The translations under genes were made by a program, and so were the position numbers. This document shows, one piece after another, positions 18,901 to 26,511 of a stretch of DNA of 64,000 nt. Each line of letters opens with the position of its first letter. Position 1 is the stretch's first letter. The notes under the pieces are model-generated. The model did no database searches, was not told where the DNA came from, and saw nothing but the letters and a program-made list of their open reading frames with translations. Source of the stretch: Alistipes sp. (GTDB taxonomy: Bacteria; Bacteroidota; Bacteroidia; Bacteroidales; Rikenellaceae); NCBI RefSeq assembly GCF_020026455.1, contig NZ_JAHHQJ010000015.1:18918-82917 (forward strand), in the 5' to 3' direction.

Positions 18901-19098
18901 CAGCCGTGGACGCGCAAGTTCTACGTTTCGAAGCTGCGCCTGTATTTCACGGCCCAGAATCTCTTCGTGGTGACGGGCTATTCGGGCTATGACCCCGAGG
19001 TGAACATGCGTGCGTCGAATCCGATGACCCCTTCGCTCGACTGGGGCGCCTATCCGAAGAGCAAAGTCTATACGTTTGGTATTGATCTGACCTTCTAA
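15937..19098 (+). CDS. SusC/RagA-family TonB-dependent outer membrane transporter
   Basis: 1053 residues. A signal peptide ends VSAQNK. It is followed by a carboxypeptidase-regulatory-like beta domain (ITGKVVDENGQPAIGANVVVKGTTQG), the TonB box region DEVVVVGYG, the plug (LKDASSSAIYGSRAANGVVMVTTKSG), and a 22-strand barrel ending in the typical aromatic C-terminus (TFGIDLTF). It imports oligosaccharides across the outer membrane together with the SusD encoded 13 bases downstream. From the neighbours, the cargo should be heparan sulfate fragments. An alternative start nine bases later (MKYM) is possible. Confidence 0.95.
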   Translation: MKPMKYMINRAFGLKGVLTLLALMLAFAVSAQNKITGKVVDENGQPAIGANVVVKGTTQGVSTDLNGTFTIPVRKGSVLVFSYLGYKPQEVTVASQTRLDIKLVPEANVMDEVVVVGYGAVKRGDLTGSVASVSAKDVEGFKTGSVMEALGGQIAGVQITATDGTPGAGFDIKVRGVGSVNGDTSPLYIVDGFQVENIDYLSNSDIESIEVLKDASSSAIYGSRAANGVVMVTTKSGKVGRPVVTYNGSASYRQISQTLDLLSPYEFVKLQTEAWPDKFGETYYKAGNDDKGVPHRYQSIDDYIGLGGIDWQNETFRPTWSQDHNVSVSGGNNKTKYAFSFADFLENGIFRNSAFNKITGKMRVNHKISKAVSIDASVNYANTDKRGVGTSGDNGRFNMLAQILRARPTGGLRMTDEELLASSIDPLELETSESLSQVNPIKQAESVINTTKTEMWSGNLALTVDFAKGWTFRTAGTYSTSNARNYIFYQDGSKEAYRNGQTPYGSTRMTRNVRWTNFNYLTYKYKRNRGHAFDVMLGQETAFQGSEYLLAGATDFPFDNIANDNLGLGATPTTANSSRSDKLLISFFARANYNYRDRYLFTATIRADGSTVFSQNNKWGYFPSFSAAWRISEEKFMKKQDVISNLKLRAGWGVVGNDRITNYLSLELYAQGKYGYGNNVITVLSPKQLPENIKWEASQSTNVGIDLGLFRNRLNVTADFFLKDTKDLLMAANRAYVSGFASQWMNVGKIRNKGIELAINSTNISSKSGFRWTTDFNISFVRNELRALAGGAREMMTTANWNRDYSGYDYAARVGQSLGLIYGYVFDGVYQTSDFNVNAATGEYVLKEGIADITAHAGVAVKPGMVKYRDVDGDGVITTTDRTVIGNGTPKWYGGITNTLSYKGVDLSFMFQFNYGNDVYNATRLYASQTQDQRSNLMAEVADRWTQSHASNRVPAWDGYVKNEIYSRFIEDGSFLRLKNLTVGYTFPQPWTRKFYVSKLRLYFTAQNLFVVTGYSGYDPEVNMRASNPMTPSLDWGAYPKSKVYTFGIDLTF

Positions 19099-19111
19099 TA
19101 CGATAAAAACC

Positions 19112-20755
19112 ATGAAAAAGATATTATTATACTGTCTGCCGTTCTGCCTGCTGTTCGCCTCGTGCTCCGATCTGCTCGAAGAGGAATCCTATTCGGAGAC
19201 CGGCAAGGGCAACTACCTGAACAATGCCAAGGAGGCCGAGACCGTCCTCCTGGGCGTCTACAAGAACCTGGCGGACGAGCATACCTATTCCTACCACCTG
19301 TCGTTGCTGTTCACAATCTCGACCGACATTGCCCAGTGCGAGGGTAACTCGACCTCCTCGTTCCGGGAGATCCCGACCAATTCCCACAATGCCTCGACCT
19401 CGCAGATCGCCCGCACGTGGGAGAAGCTCTATTCGGCCATCTACGATGCCAATGACTTCATCGAGACCGTTTCGGAGCGTATGGACGGCTGGAGCTCTTC
19501 GGACCGCGAACTGGCGACGATCTACCTGGGCGAGGCCCGTGCGCTGCGTGCGCTGTTCTATTTCGAACTGGTGCGCTGGTATGGCAACGTGGTGCTGATG
19601 ACCTCGACAGCCGATTCGCGCAGGAAGGACGAGACCTTCGAGCAGGCCGCCCCCAAGGACGTCTACGCCTATATCGAGCAGGACCTGAACTATGCCGCCG
19701 AGGTGCTCCCGTGGGCCGTCGACGACACCCGGCGCACGTCCAACGCCTATCGTTTCTCGAAGGGCGCCGCGCTGGGCCTGCAGGCCAAGGTCTACTGTAC
19801 GTGGGCCGGCTATCCCGTGCGCGACGAGTCGAAATGGGCCGAGGCCGCGAAGGTCGCCCGCCGCGTCGTGGAGTCGGGCAAACATCGCCTGATCAGCGAC
19901 TACGCAACCGTCTGGAAGAACACCTGCAACGGGATCTGGGACGCGGGCGAGAGCCTGATCGAAGTGTCGTTCTTCTCGCCGACGGGCCTCGACAGCGACA
20001 ACACGGCCGGACGTATCGGCAAATGGAACGGCGTGTTGGCCACCACGGTCGAGGGCGAGCGTGGCCGCAATGCCGCCAACTGGAAAGTGACCTATAACTT
20101 TACCCGCGAGTGGGAGAAGCTGAACGACCCCCGCATGGCGCTTTCGATCGCCGACTACAAGTACGATCACACGCAGGGCAGCGGCCCGATTCCTTATTTG
20201 GCGACCTCTTCGGGAGCGACGCTCTCCGAGGAGGACAAGAACCGCCGCCGCCAGCTGTTCACGCCGGGCAAATGGGACACCGAGAAGTATGTCGAGTCGG
20301 CGAACTACATCGTCAACAACGACAAGTCGAACGTCAACTGGTACATTCTGCGCTATTCGGATGTGCTGCTGCTCTTCGCCGAGGCGCTCAACGAGTCGGG
20401 CGGTTCGGTCGTCGACGCTGTCGATGCCGTGAATGCCGTGCGGCGCCGCGGTTTCGGCGATCAGAAACACGATCTCTCCTACGGTCTTTCGCGCGATGCC
20501 CTGCGCGAGGCGATCCGTAAGGAACGTGCCTACGAACTCTGTTTCGAGGGCCACCGCAAGCAGGACCTGATCCGCTGGGGAATCTACTACGACCGCATTC
20601 TGGAGACCGCCCAGGAGCTGGTCGACTGGTATCCCAACGCCAACTATGCCGTCTCCAGATACATCATCAAGGGCCGCCACGAGCTGCTGCCCATTCCGCA
20701 GCGCGACCTCGACATGATGCCCAAATGCCGGCAGAATCCGGGCTGGGGTCAGTGA
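19112..20755 (+). CDS. SusD/RagB-family glycan-binding lipoprotein
   Basis: 547 residues. The lipoprotein signal ends LFASC, then SDLLEEESYSE, acidic and fitting surface display. The SusD hallmarks are present: GEARALRALFYFELVRWYGNVVLM in the N-terminal TPR-like region, YILRYSDVLLLFAEALNESG in the middle, and the C-terminal block with RKERAYELCFEGHRKQDLIRWG and HELLPIPQRDLDM. It forms the lid of the SusC transporter encoded upstream. It is the last gene of the five-gene operon and is followed by a strong stem-loop 21 bases after its stop. Confidence 0.95.
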   Translation: MKKILLYCLPFCLLFASCSDLLEEESYSETGKGNYLNNAKEAETVLLGVYKNLADEHTYSYHLSLLFTISTDIAQCEGNSTSSFREIPTNSHNASTSQIARTWEKLYSAIYDANDFIETVSERMDGWSSSDRELATIYLGEARALRALFYFELVRWYGNVVLMTSTADSRRKDETFEQAAPKDVYAYIEQDLNYAAEVLPWAVDDTRRTSNAYRFSKGAALGLQAKVYCTWAGYPVRDESKWAEAAKVARRVVESGKHRLISDYATVWKNTCNGIWDAGESLIEVSFFSPTGLDSDNTAGRIGKWNGVLATTVEGERGRNAANWKVTYNFTREWEKLNDPRMALSIADYKYDHTQGSGPIPYLATSSGATLSEEDKNRRRQLFTPGKWDTEKYVESANYIVNNDKSNVNWYILRYSDVLLLFAEALNESGGSVVDAVDAVNAVRRRGFGDQKHDLSYGLSRDALREAIRKERAYELCFEGHRKQDLIRWGIYYDRILETAQELVDWYPNANYAVSRYIIKGRHELLPIPQRDLDMMPKCRQNPGWGQ

Positions 20756-20775
20756 TCCGGGGCATGAGAACCTGA

Positions 20776-20817
20776 ATTCGGCGGGAGTTACGATCGGTTG
20801 CGTAACTCCCGCCGAAT
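20776..20817 (+). terminator. Stem-loop terminator of the GH88-susCD operon
   Basis: A perfect 17-bp stem (ATTCGGCGGGAGTTACG at 20776-20792 with its complement at 20801-20817) and an 8-base loop, followed by CGTTTG. The T-run is short, so termination strength is uncertain. Confidence 0.75.
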
Positions 20818-20873
20818 CGTTTGCGGGCCGCCGTTGGGGCATTGGCATCTTGGCTTATGCCGCGGAGCACCCG

Positions 20874-20958
20874 CCCGGAATGTGCACCCACCCGGAATGT
20901 GCGCCCGCCCCGAATGTGTGCCCGCCCCGAATGTGTGCCCGCCCGGAATGTGCGTCTA
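20874..20958 (+). repeat. 17-bp tandem repeat
   Basis: Five units of the form cccggaatgtgcgcccg (20874-20890, 20891-20907, 20908-20924, 20925-20941, 20942-20958), then decayed units to about 21010. It shares the 17-bp period, but not the sequence, of the array at 431. It lies in the 382-base gap between convergent genes; nothing else is visible there except the two terminators. Confidence 0.9.
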
Positions 20959-21088
20959 TCCGAAATGCTCGCCCCATCCGGAATCCGTACTCCCGTCAAA
21001 ATCCGCACTTCCTGCAAAATCCTTGCTGATCGAGGGCGGCCCGATGCGGACATCGCTCAGGAACAAAACATCGCTCGGGAACAAACCG

Positions 21089-21121
21089 AAAAAAGGCGGG
21101 ATCGCAATCCCGCCTCTTTTT
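21089..21121. terminator. Bidirectional terminator between convergent PUL operons
   Basis: GGCGGGAT (21095-21102), loop CGCA, ATCCCGCC (21107-21114), with six A before the stem and CTTTTT after it, so it can act on both strands. On the minus strand it follows the PL13 gene by about 18 bases. Confidence 0.85.
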
Positions 21122-21138
21122 GTCCGTTCCGCTTCGGA

Positions 21139-22284
21139 TTAGCGCTGCCGCTGGGCATACCCGGCCAGGTTGTAGCTCACGGGTTCGGTGCTGTCGCCCA
21201 CGCGGTAGATGCCGAATTTGAAGTAGTAGCCGTCCTCGTCGTTGCGGCCTATGAGTATCTGCTTGTTGTCGACCAGATGGTTTTTCCGGTTGTCGTGGGC
21301 CATCCATACGTCGAGGCGCCCCGGGCGCACGATCGTCTCGGCCTCGCCGCCATACTGCGTCCAGTCGATCTCCACGGTGAAGGTCACCCAACGCTCCTTC
21401 GGGAACTCGGCGAAGGGCATCCGCGCGGCGATGGTCGAGGCCTTGAACTCCGAGGTGACGGGCACCATCACTTCGGCTTGGCCCGCATGGGCGTTGCAGC
21501 GGTCGGTCTTGTCGGTGAACCAGCGGCGGTCGGAGTTGGCCTTGATGTAGAAATAGCCGTTTGCAAATCCGAACGCCAGCGGGGGATATCCGCCCTGCTC
21601 GACCTTCCATCCCGTCGGCTTGCCCGCTTTCCAGGCTTTTTCGCCCTTCCTGTTCACATATTCCACCCGCTCGTAGACCTTGTCCTTTTTGATGATGACG
21701 GTGTCCTGCATGGCGAGGAACTCCTCCGCCGGGAGCTTCATCACACGGCCGTCGGGCGCAGTCACCAGCGTCCGGTCGGGCATGCCGTGCCATTGGGCGA
21801 AGATCGTCGATACCTCGGGGCTCAGCTCCGCGGGAATCCAGACCGCAAACGTGTAGCTCCACGACGTAGCCTGCGGACAGATCCCCTTGCCGTGGTGGTA
21901 GACGGTCTTCATCCGCCGGGCATCGGCGTAGGCCTTGTCCGGAAGAGCTGCGAAATCGGCCGCCGTGGCATAACACCAGGAGAGTTCCGAACGCCCCTTG
22001 GTCTCGCCCGGGGCGTAGCCTGCGAGCGTGTTGTCGTTGCGGCCGAGGGTGAAGCGGTAGGAGGGTTTCCCGGCATACATGCGGCTGTGGTCGTGCCCCA
22101 GCGCCTCCTCCTTGCCGATCCCCACGGCGACCCACTCGTTGTCGATCACCTGACTCATCCGGGCCGAGTCAGCCTGAATGTTCACCCGCTCGGGCAGCGG
22201 CGTAAATCCGTTCGGGAGTTCTTTTCCCTGTGCGATGTCCGGCGTGCAGGCCAGCAGCAGCAGGACGGGATACATGATTCTCAT
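21139..22284 (-). CDS. PL13 heparin lyase I
   Basis: 381 residues from the ATG at 22284, which gives a lipoprotein-like signal ending LLLLAC. An in-frame ATG at 22305 would overlap the previous gene and bury the signal. Recognisable PL13 segments are PLPERVNIQADSARMSQVID, YHHGKGICPQ, IFAQWHGMPDRTLV with H166 in the probable active site, EQGGYPPLAFGF, IKANSDRRWFTDK and the closing ILIGRNDEDGYYFKFGIYRVG. The match in memory is to Bacteroides heparin lyase I (BT4675). Such enzymes cut highly sulfated heparin-like regions by beta-elimination. It is the last gene of the minus-strand lyase operon, starting 7 bases after the PL12 gene. Confidence 0.92.
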   Translation of the reverse strand: MRIMYPVLLLLACTPDIAQGKELPNGFTPLPERVNIQADSARMSQVIDNEWVAVGIGKEEALGHDHSRMYAGKPSYRFTLGRNDNTLAGYAPGETKGRSELSWCYATAADFAALPDKAYADARRMKTVYHHGKGICPQATSWSYTFAVWIPAELSPEVSTIFAQWHGMPDRTLVTAPDGRVMKLPAEEFLAMQDTVIIKKDKVYERVEYVNRKGEKAWKAGKPTGWKVEQGGYPPLAFGFANGYFYIKANSDRRWFTDKTDRCNAHAGQAEVMVPVTSEFKASTIAARMPFAEFPKERWVTFTVEIDWTQYGGEAETIVRPGRLDVWMAHDNRKNHLVDNKQILIGRNDEDGYYFKFGIYRVGDSTEPVSYNLAGYAQRQR

Positions 22285-22291
22285 CGTAGTC

Positions 22292-24295
22292 TTATTTGAG
22301 TTCATAGCCTAAGTCGTAGGTTTTGGTGCCCACGCGCACTGCAAATCGGAGCGTGTCGTCCGCGGGTGCCTTCTGCGGCACGATGGCGATCGATCCCTGA
22401 AAGGGCATCTCGTCGGGGGCGATCACCGTGACGAACAGCAGTTCATCGCCGGCGCTCTTCTGCGCCTCGACAGCATAGGCCGGGCGCTCCTCCTTCTTGC
22501 GGTAGGCGGTCGACACCCAACCCTCCTCCTCGCGGATCTGCACGGGGACCGTCGCCGAGGTCTTGATGCGGATGTTGTTTCCGTCGGCGAACAGCGTGCG
22601 CACGGTGCCGTCCCGGGAGTATTCGATCCGTCCCGGGCAGAGGTTGAAATGCACGCCGACATTCCCGGCGGCCGGACCCGACACCCGGTCGGCGATCACC
22701 AGCAGCCCCTCCCCGGTGAAGAACATCGCCCGGCGGTGGGTGAGCCCCTCGTAGGAGTGATTCTCGGTCACCAGCCTTGTCAGCTCGGGCGTCGTGTCCC
22801 ACAGCAGGAGTTTTGATTCGGTTTTTTCGAGGTCGCGGTCGTCGAGGGTCACGGTGTTGTGCACGCGGGTCTGGCGGAACCAGTTGCGCTGGGCCAGCAC
22901 GGCGCTGTCGCCACCGTAGACGTAGCTGCCCGAATCGGGGAAGAAGTTGCGTCCCCGACGCCAGTAGTCGAACGTTCCGTTGTCGGGCTGGTTGTGCCAG
23001 AATGCCGGGGGACCGGCCTTCACAACCGTGACGGTGGCCTCCTTGTCCCATCCCGTGCGCAGGACGTAGAATCCCGATGCCGGGAACTGCTGCGAGGAGT
23101 AGTTGGGGAGTGCACCCTTGCGGCCCTCCGAGGCGAACCACTGCAGCTGTTTGTCGTCGGGGAAGACCTTGCTCCAGCTGCGGAACTGCCGCAGGAGCGA
23201 AATCTTGTCGTGGCTCTTGGTGTCTCCGAACATCGGGTTGGAATAGTCGGGGAAGAGCAGATTCCAGGTGACGGTGGTCATCTTTCCGACCGTTTCGATG
23301 TAGCTTTGGGGGAATTCGTCCTCATAGCCGTTGGCGCGGGCCATGCCGAGAGCCTTGAGGAAGATGTCGATGGCGGCGATGTGGTAGCCGAAGTCCAGCT
23401 CGAACTGCATTCCGTCGGGATATACCTGCACGCCGATCTCGCGGTTGAGGATCTCGATGCCGCTGCAGCGCCACTGCGGCGCCTCGCGGAACTCGGGGAA
23501 ATAGATGCCCGCGAAGAGCATTCGCTGGGCCTCGAACAGCAGGTGGTTGCCCTGCTTGGAGTAGTTGTTCAGGATGTGGTCGGCATGCTGCCGGTAGGTC
23601 CGCAGATAGAGGTTGAGGAACCGGGGCGTGAAGCGTGGCGAACGGATCGTCAGCGCGAATTCGGTCAGCAGGTCCTGAAGCCGCCGCCCGGCCTCCATCG
23701 GGCGCCATGCGAAGCGGCAATTCTCCCGTTCGGCGGCGATCTCGGCCTCCGAAGCTCCGGCGGCCTTCAGGCGTTCGACGCCGTCCAGCGGGTTTTTCCG
23801 CACCCAGTCGGTGTATTGGTCCATCCACGCGTCGATGTATTTGGCCTCGCCCGTGGTGTAGTAGCACTTGGCCAGCGGTATGAACCAGTAGTGTCGGTGC
23901 AGCTGCCAGCGCAGTTCGTTGTCCTTCACGGGCCAGTAGCGCCAGTCGATATCGTCGCCGTAGAAATACGAGGGCTGATAGCCCTTGTGTGCGTAGAATT
24001 TGTGCTCCAGGGCTTCGTCGGCCTGCTTCTGTTCGAGTTTGCTCACTTTGACGTTTTCCAGGTCGAGACCGAAGAGTTCCACTGGTTTGCGGGTGCGGAA
24101 ATAGCGCAGTAGCTCCTTGTCCGCGGCGGCGATGTTGCCTTTGGCGACGGCTTTCTTCACCGCCTCCATCCCCGGTCGGTCGAGGTCCAGCAGTTCGTAA
24201 AGCGATTTTTCGTCGCCGAGGGCCGGAGAGGTCCCGGCGGCGGCCGCCGCACCGATCGTCAGCACGGCGCAAAGGGTCATCAGAATTCGTTTCAT
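22292..24295 (-). CDS. PL12 heparan-sulfate lyase (HepIII type), second copy
   Basis: 667 residues with a cleavable signal peptide (MKRILMTLCAVLTIGAAAAA), so probably periplasmic. The N-terminal alpha/alpha toroid carries KGYQPSYFYGDDIDW, YWPVKDNELRWQLHRHYWF and NHLLFEAQRM with N250 as probable catalytic residue. The C-terminal beta-sandwich has the NQPDNGTFDYWRRGRNFFPDSGSYVYGG block and RVHNTVTLDDR with the catalytic His. This order is that of PL12 heparin-sulfate lyase (BT4657 from memory), which prefers low-sulfated regions and releases unsaturated disaccharides. It starts 5 bases after the stop of the neighbouring PL12 gene; the two are clear paralogues and probably arose by duplication. 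Confidence 0.92.
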   Translation of the reverse strand: MKRILMTLCAVLTIGAAAAAGTSPALGDEKSLYELLDLDRPGMEAVKKAVAKGNIAAADKELLRYFRTRKPVELFGLDLENVKVSKLEQKQADEALEHKFYAHKGYQPSYFYGDDIDWRYWPVKDNELRWQLHRHYWFIPLAKCYYTTGEAKYIDAWMDQYTDWVRKNPLDGVERLKAAGASEAEIAAERENCRFAWRPMEAGRRLQDLLTEFALTIRSPRFTPRFLNLYLRTYRQHADHILNNYSKQGNHLLFEAQRMLFAGIYFPEFREAPQWRCSGIEILNREIGVQVYPDGMQFELDFGYHIAAIDIFLKALGMARANGYEDEFPQSYIETVGKMTTVTWNLLFPDYSNPMFGDTKSHDKISLLRQFRSWSKVFPDDKQLQWFASEGRKGALPNYSSQQFPASGFYVLRTGWDKEATVTVVKAGPPAFWHNQPDNGTFDYWRRGRNFFPDSGSYVYGGDSAVLAQRNWFRQTRVHNTVTLDDRDLEKTESKLLLWDTTPELTRLVTENHSYEGLTHRRAMFFTGEGLLVIADRVSGPAAGNVGVHFNLCPGRIEYSRDGTVRTLFADGNNIRIKTSATVPVQIREEEGWVSTAYRKKEERPAYAVEAQKSAGDELLFVTVIAPDEMPFQGSIAIVPQKAPADDTLRFAVRVGTKTYDLGYELK

Positions 24296-24300
24296 GACAG

Positions 24301-26238
24301 TTATTTTAGGTTGTATTTCGCTCCGTTGATTTTGACTTGCAGCCGGTCCCCGCGCCAGAGGGCCTCGACGCGCTGCGCCGCGGCATCCTCCGCCGGGAGC
24401 AGTACCGTCACCAGCCGCACGGGCTTCCCGGCCTGCTTCCGCACGGTGAAGGCATAGGCGGGCCGTTCCGTGCGCTGCCGGTAGGTCCGCGACACCCAGC
24501 CTTCGCGGCGTTCCATGCGCTCCGCGCCGAAAACCTGCAACAACAGGTTGTTGCCGTCGTCGAAGCGGGTCGCCGCGCTGCAGGCCGCCGTATCTTCCGC
24601 CGGATCGCCTTCCGGAAGGTTGTAGTGCAGACAAACCGTCCCTTCGGCCGCTCCCGACGCCTCGTCGGCGATGACGAAGAACCTCCGGTCGACGAACCAC
24701 ACCGTGCGGCGGTGGGTGAGGCCCTCGTAGGAGGGGTTCTCTACCGTCACGCAGTCCGTCCCCGTGCCCGTCTCCCAGCGCAGGCATTTCGAATCGGTGT
24801 GTTCGAGATTGCGGCCGTCGAGCGTCACGGTGTTGTGGACCTGCGTCTGGCGAAACCAGTTGCGCAGGTCGGTCACCTCCTTGTCGCCGGCATAGACGTA
24901 GCAGCCCGAGTCGGGGAAGAAATTGCGTCCCCGGTGCCAGAGTTCGAACGTGCCGTTGTCGGGCTGGCAGTGCCAGAATCCCTGCGGTCCGGCCTTGAGG
25001 ACCATCACCGTGGCGTCGGGCTCCCAGCCGTTGCGCAGGACGTAGAATCCCGAGGTGCGCAGCGCCTGCGAGAGATGCCCGGGGGCTGCGCCCTGGCGGC
25101 CTTCGGTCGCTATCCAGCGGATCGCGGCATTGGCCGGGAACACCTCGGCCCATGCGCGGTAGCAGGGCATCAGCTCCTCCTTTTCCCGGAACCGGTTGTC
25201 GCTGAACAGCGGCGTTGTGTAGTCGGGGAACGAGCAGTCGATATAGGCGTCGATCATCCGTTCGACCGTGGCGAGGTATGCGGCCGGGAATTCGCCCCGG
25301 TGTCCGTTGGCATCCATCATCCGCAGGGCCTTGAAGAAGATGTCGATGGATTCGTGGTGGTAGTGCAGGTCCAGTTCATACTGCATGCCGTCGTCGTAGA
25401 CCTGTTCGCCGATCTGGCGGTTGAGGATCCCGACGCCCGTTGCGCGCCAGCGTGCCGCGTCGCGGAATTCGGGGAAGAAGACCCCCGCGAAGATGAGCCG
25501 CTGGGCCTGGAACAGCAGGTGGTTGCCCTTGGCCGAGAAATGATGCGTGATGTGCTCCGCGTGACGGTGGTAGTTGTCCAGGAACTGCAGCAGGAAATCC
25601 CCGCTGAACGCCTCGGCAGGCAGGAAGTAGAGAAACTGGTGGATCTGAAACTCCAGCCGGTCGCTCACCTCCAGCGGTCTCCACGCGAAATAGACGTTTT
25701 CGGCCTGCGACCAGTTCCGGGCCTTCCCCTCGTCATACGCCGTGAGGGGGTTCTTGCGCATCCAGTCGAGGTATTCGGCACACCACTCCGCGGCGTAACG
25801 TTCGTCGCCCGAGAGACGGTAGGCTTTGCCCATCGGCACCCACCATTTCATGCGGTGCAGCTGCCAGCGCAGTTCGTTGTCCTTCACGGGCCAGTACTCC
25901 CAGTCGATGTCGTCGCCATAGAAATAGGAGGGCTGATATCCCTTGTGGACGAAGAAGCGGTGGTCCATCGCCTCGTCGGCCCAACGCTGTTCGTCGGGGG
26001 TGATCGTGATGTGGGCGAGGTCTACCTCGGGGCAGACGACGCCCGTGCGGTGGCGGTAGTAGTCGAGCAGGGCTTCGGCGGCGGCCGAGTCGTCGCCCGC
26101 GGCGTGCAGCGCGGCGACGCGCTCCAGTCCGGGGCGGGAGAGGTCCAGCAGGGCGAAGACCGTGGTGTCGGTCTGCGCCCGCAGCAGCGAGGGCCCGAAG
26201 GCCAGCAGCAGTGCGATAAGTAGTTTTGCAGGTTTCAT
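24301..26238 (-). CDS. PL12 heparan-sulfate lyase (HepIII type), first copy
   Basis: 645 residues from the ATG at 26238, chosen because it gives a signal peptide (MKPAKLLIALLLAFGPSLLRA) and lies just after a -7 element; the frame is open further upstream without any signal. Same blocks as its neighbour: FVHKGYQPSYFYGDDIDW, WPVKDNELRWQLHR, GNHLLFQAQRL with N239, CQPDNGTFELWHRGRNFFPDSGCYVYAG and VHNTVTLDGR. Probably a periplasmic endo/exo lyase on heparan sulfate. It is the first gene of the minus-strand operon and is driven by a promoter carrying operator copy 2. Confidence 0.92.
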   Translation of the reverse strand: MKPAKLLIALLLAFGPSLLRAQTDTTVFALLDLSRPGLERVAALHAAGDDSAAAEALLDYYRHRTGVVCPEVDLAHITITPDEQRWADEAMDHRFFVHKGYQPSYFYGDDIDWEYWPVKDNELRWQLHRMKWWVPMGKAYRLSGDERYAAEWCAEYLDWMRKNPLTAYDEGKARNWSQAENVYFAWRPLEVSDRLEFQIHQFLYFLPAEAFSGDFLLQFLDNYHRHAEHITHHFSAKGNHLLFQAQRLIFAGVFFPEFRDAARWRATGVGILNRQIGEQVYDDGMQYELDLHYHHESIDIFFKALRMMDANGHRGEFPAAYLATVERMIDAYIDCSFPDYTTPLFSDNRFREKEELMPCYRAWAEVFPANAAIRWIATEGRQGAAPGHLSQALRTSGFYVLRNGWEPDATVMVLKAGPQGFWHCQPDNGTFELWHRGRNFFPDSGCYVYAGDKEVTDLRNWFRQTQVHNTVTLDGRNLEHTDSKCLRWETGTGTDCVTVENPSYEGLTHRRTVWFVDRRFFVIADEASGAAEGTVCLHYNLPEGDPAEDTAACSAATRFDDGNNLLLQVFGAERMERREGWVSRTYRQRTERPAYAFTVRKQAGKPVRLVTVLLPAEDAAAQRVEALWRGDRLQVKINGAKYNLK

Positions 26239-26242
26239 AGCA

Positions 26243-26250
26243 CAAAGATA
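26243..26250 (-). promoter_or_regulatory. -7 promoter element of the PL12-PL12-PL13 operon
   Basis: On the minus strand this reads TATCTTTG, a perfect TAnnTTTG. Only four bases lie between it and the ATG at 26238, so the transcript is probably leaderless. No -33 TTTG is seen; activation from the operator 69 bases upstream is likely. Confidence 0.6.
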
Positions 26251-26319
26251 GGATAAAGCGCGGCGACCTTTTATTAATAATGGCCAATCCTTTCCGGAAT
26301 TTCTGCAAAGCGGTTTCAG

Positions 26320-26346
26320 TTTTGTGCAGTCCGATGCCGTATTTGT
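26320..26346 (-). promoter_or_regulatory. Putative HTCS operator, copy 2 (PL12-PL13 operon)
   Basis: On the minus strand ACAAAT (26346-26341) and ACAAAA (26325-26320) lie 21 bases apart. Over 34 bases starting six positions before the first box, 27 or so match copy 1 without a gap, and the preceding GGGCCG is also shared. The site ends 69 bases before the -7 element. Confidence 0.6.
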
Positions 26347-26385
26347 CGAATAACGGCCCGAGAGAGGCTTTTCGGCGGGGTTTTG

Positions 26386-26415
26386 GGACAAATTTAAAAC
26401 TCGATTCTACAAAAT
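26386..26415 (+). promoter_or_regulatory. Putative HTCS operator, copy 3 (sulfatase operon)
   Basis: ACAAAT at 26388-26393 and ACAAAAT at 26409-26415, period 21 bases. It shares TTTTGGG before the first box, CGATT between the boxes and AAAGG after the second with copy 1. It ends 67 bases before the -7 element at 26483. Copies 2 and 3 lie back to back in the 273-base divergent region. Confidence 0.6.
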
Positions 26416-26482
26416 CGAAAGGCTTTTGCACACGATTTGCGATTTTGGGGACAATCTTCGGGATTTTCGTTGCAGGTTTGTG

Positions 26483-26490
26483 TATTTTTG
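26483..26490 (+). promoter_or_regulatory. -7 promoter element of the sulfatase-PL15 operon
   Basis: TATTTTTG fits TAnnTTTG and lies 21 bases before the ATG at 26512. No TTTG at the proper -33 position, again suggesting an activator-dependent promoter. Confidence 0.6.
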
Positions 26491-26511
26491 TATGACCGAA
26501 AAACCATACCT

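Noticed and set aside
20874..20958. Possible CRISPR or small protein gene in the cccggaatg repeat
   Set aside because: The 17-bp units have no spacers, and the open frames across them encode only repetitive Cys/Pro-rich sequence without a ribosome site or homologue.
22292..25153. Longer version of the second PL12 protein extending upstream to 25153
   Set aside because: The upstream part overlaps the neighbouring PL12 gene in another frame and is low complexity; the ATG at 24295 gives a signal peptide.
26437..26511. Upstream start for the first sulfatase
   Set aside because: It would translate the -7 promoter element; the ATG at 26512 fits the promoter position.
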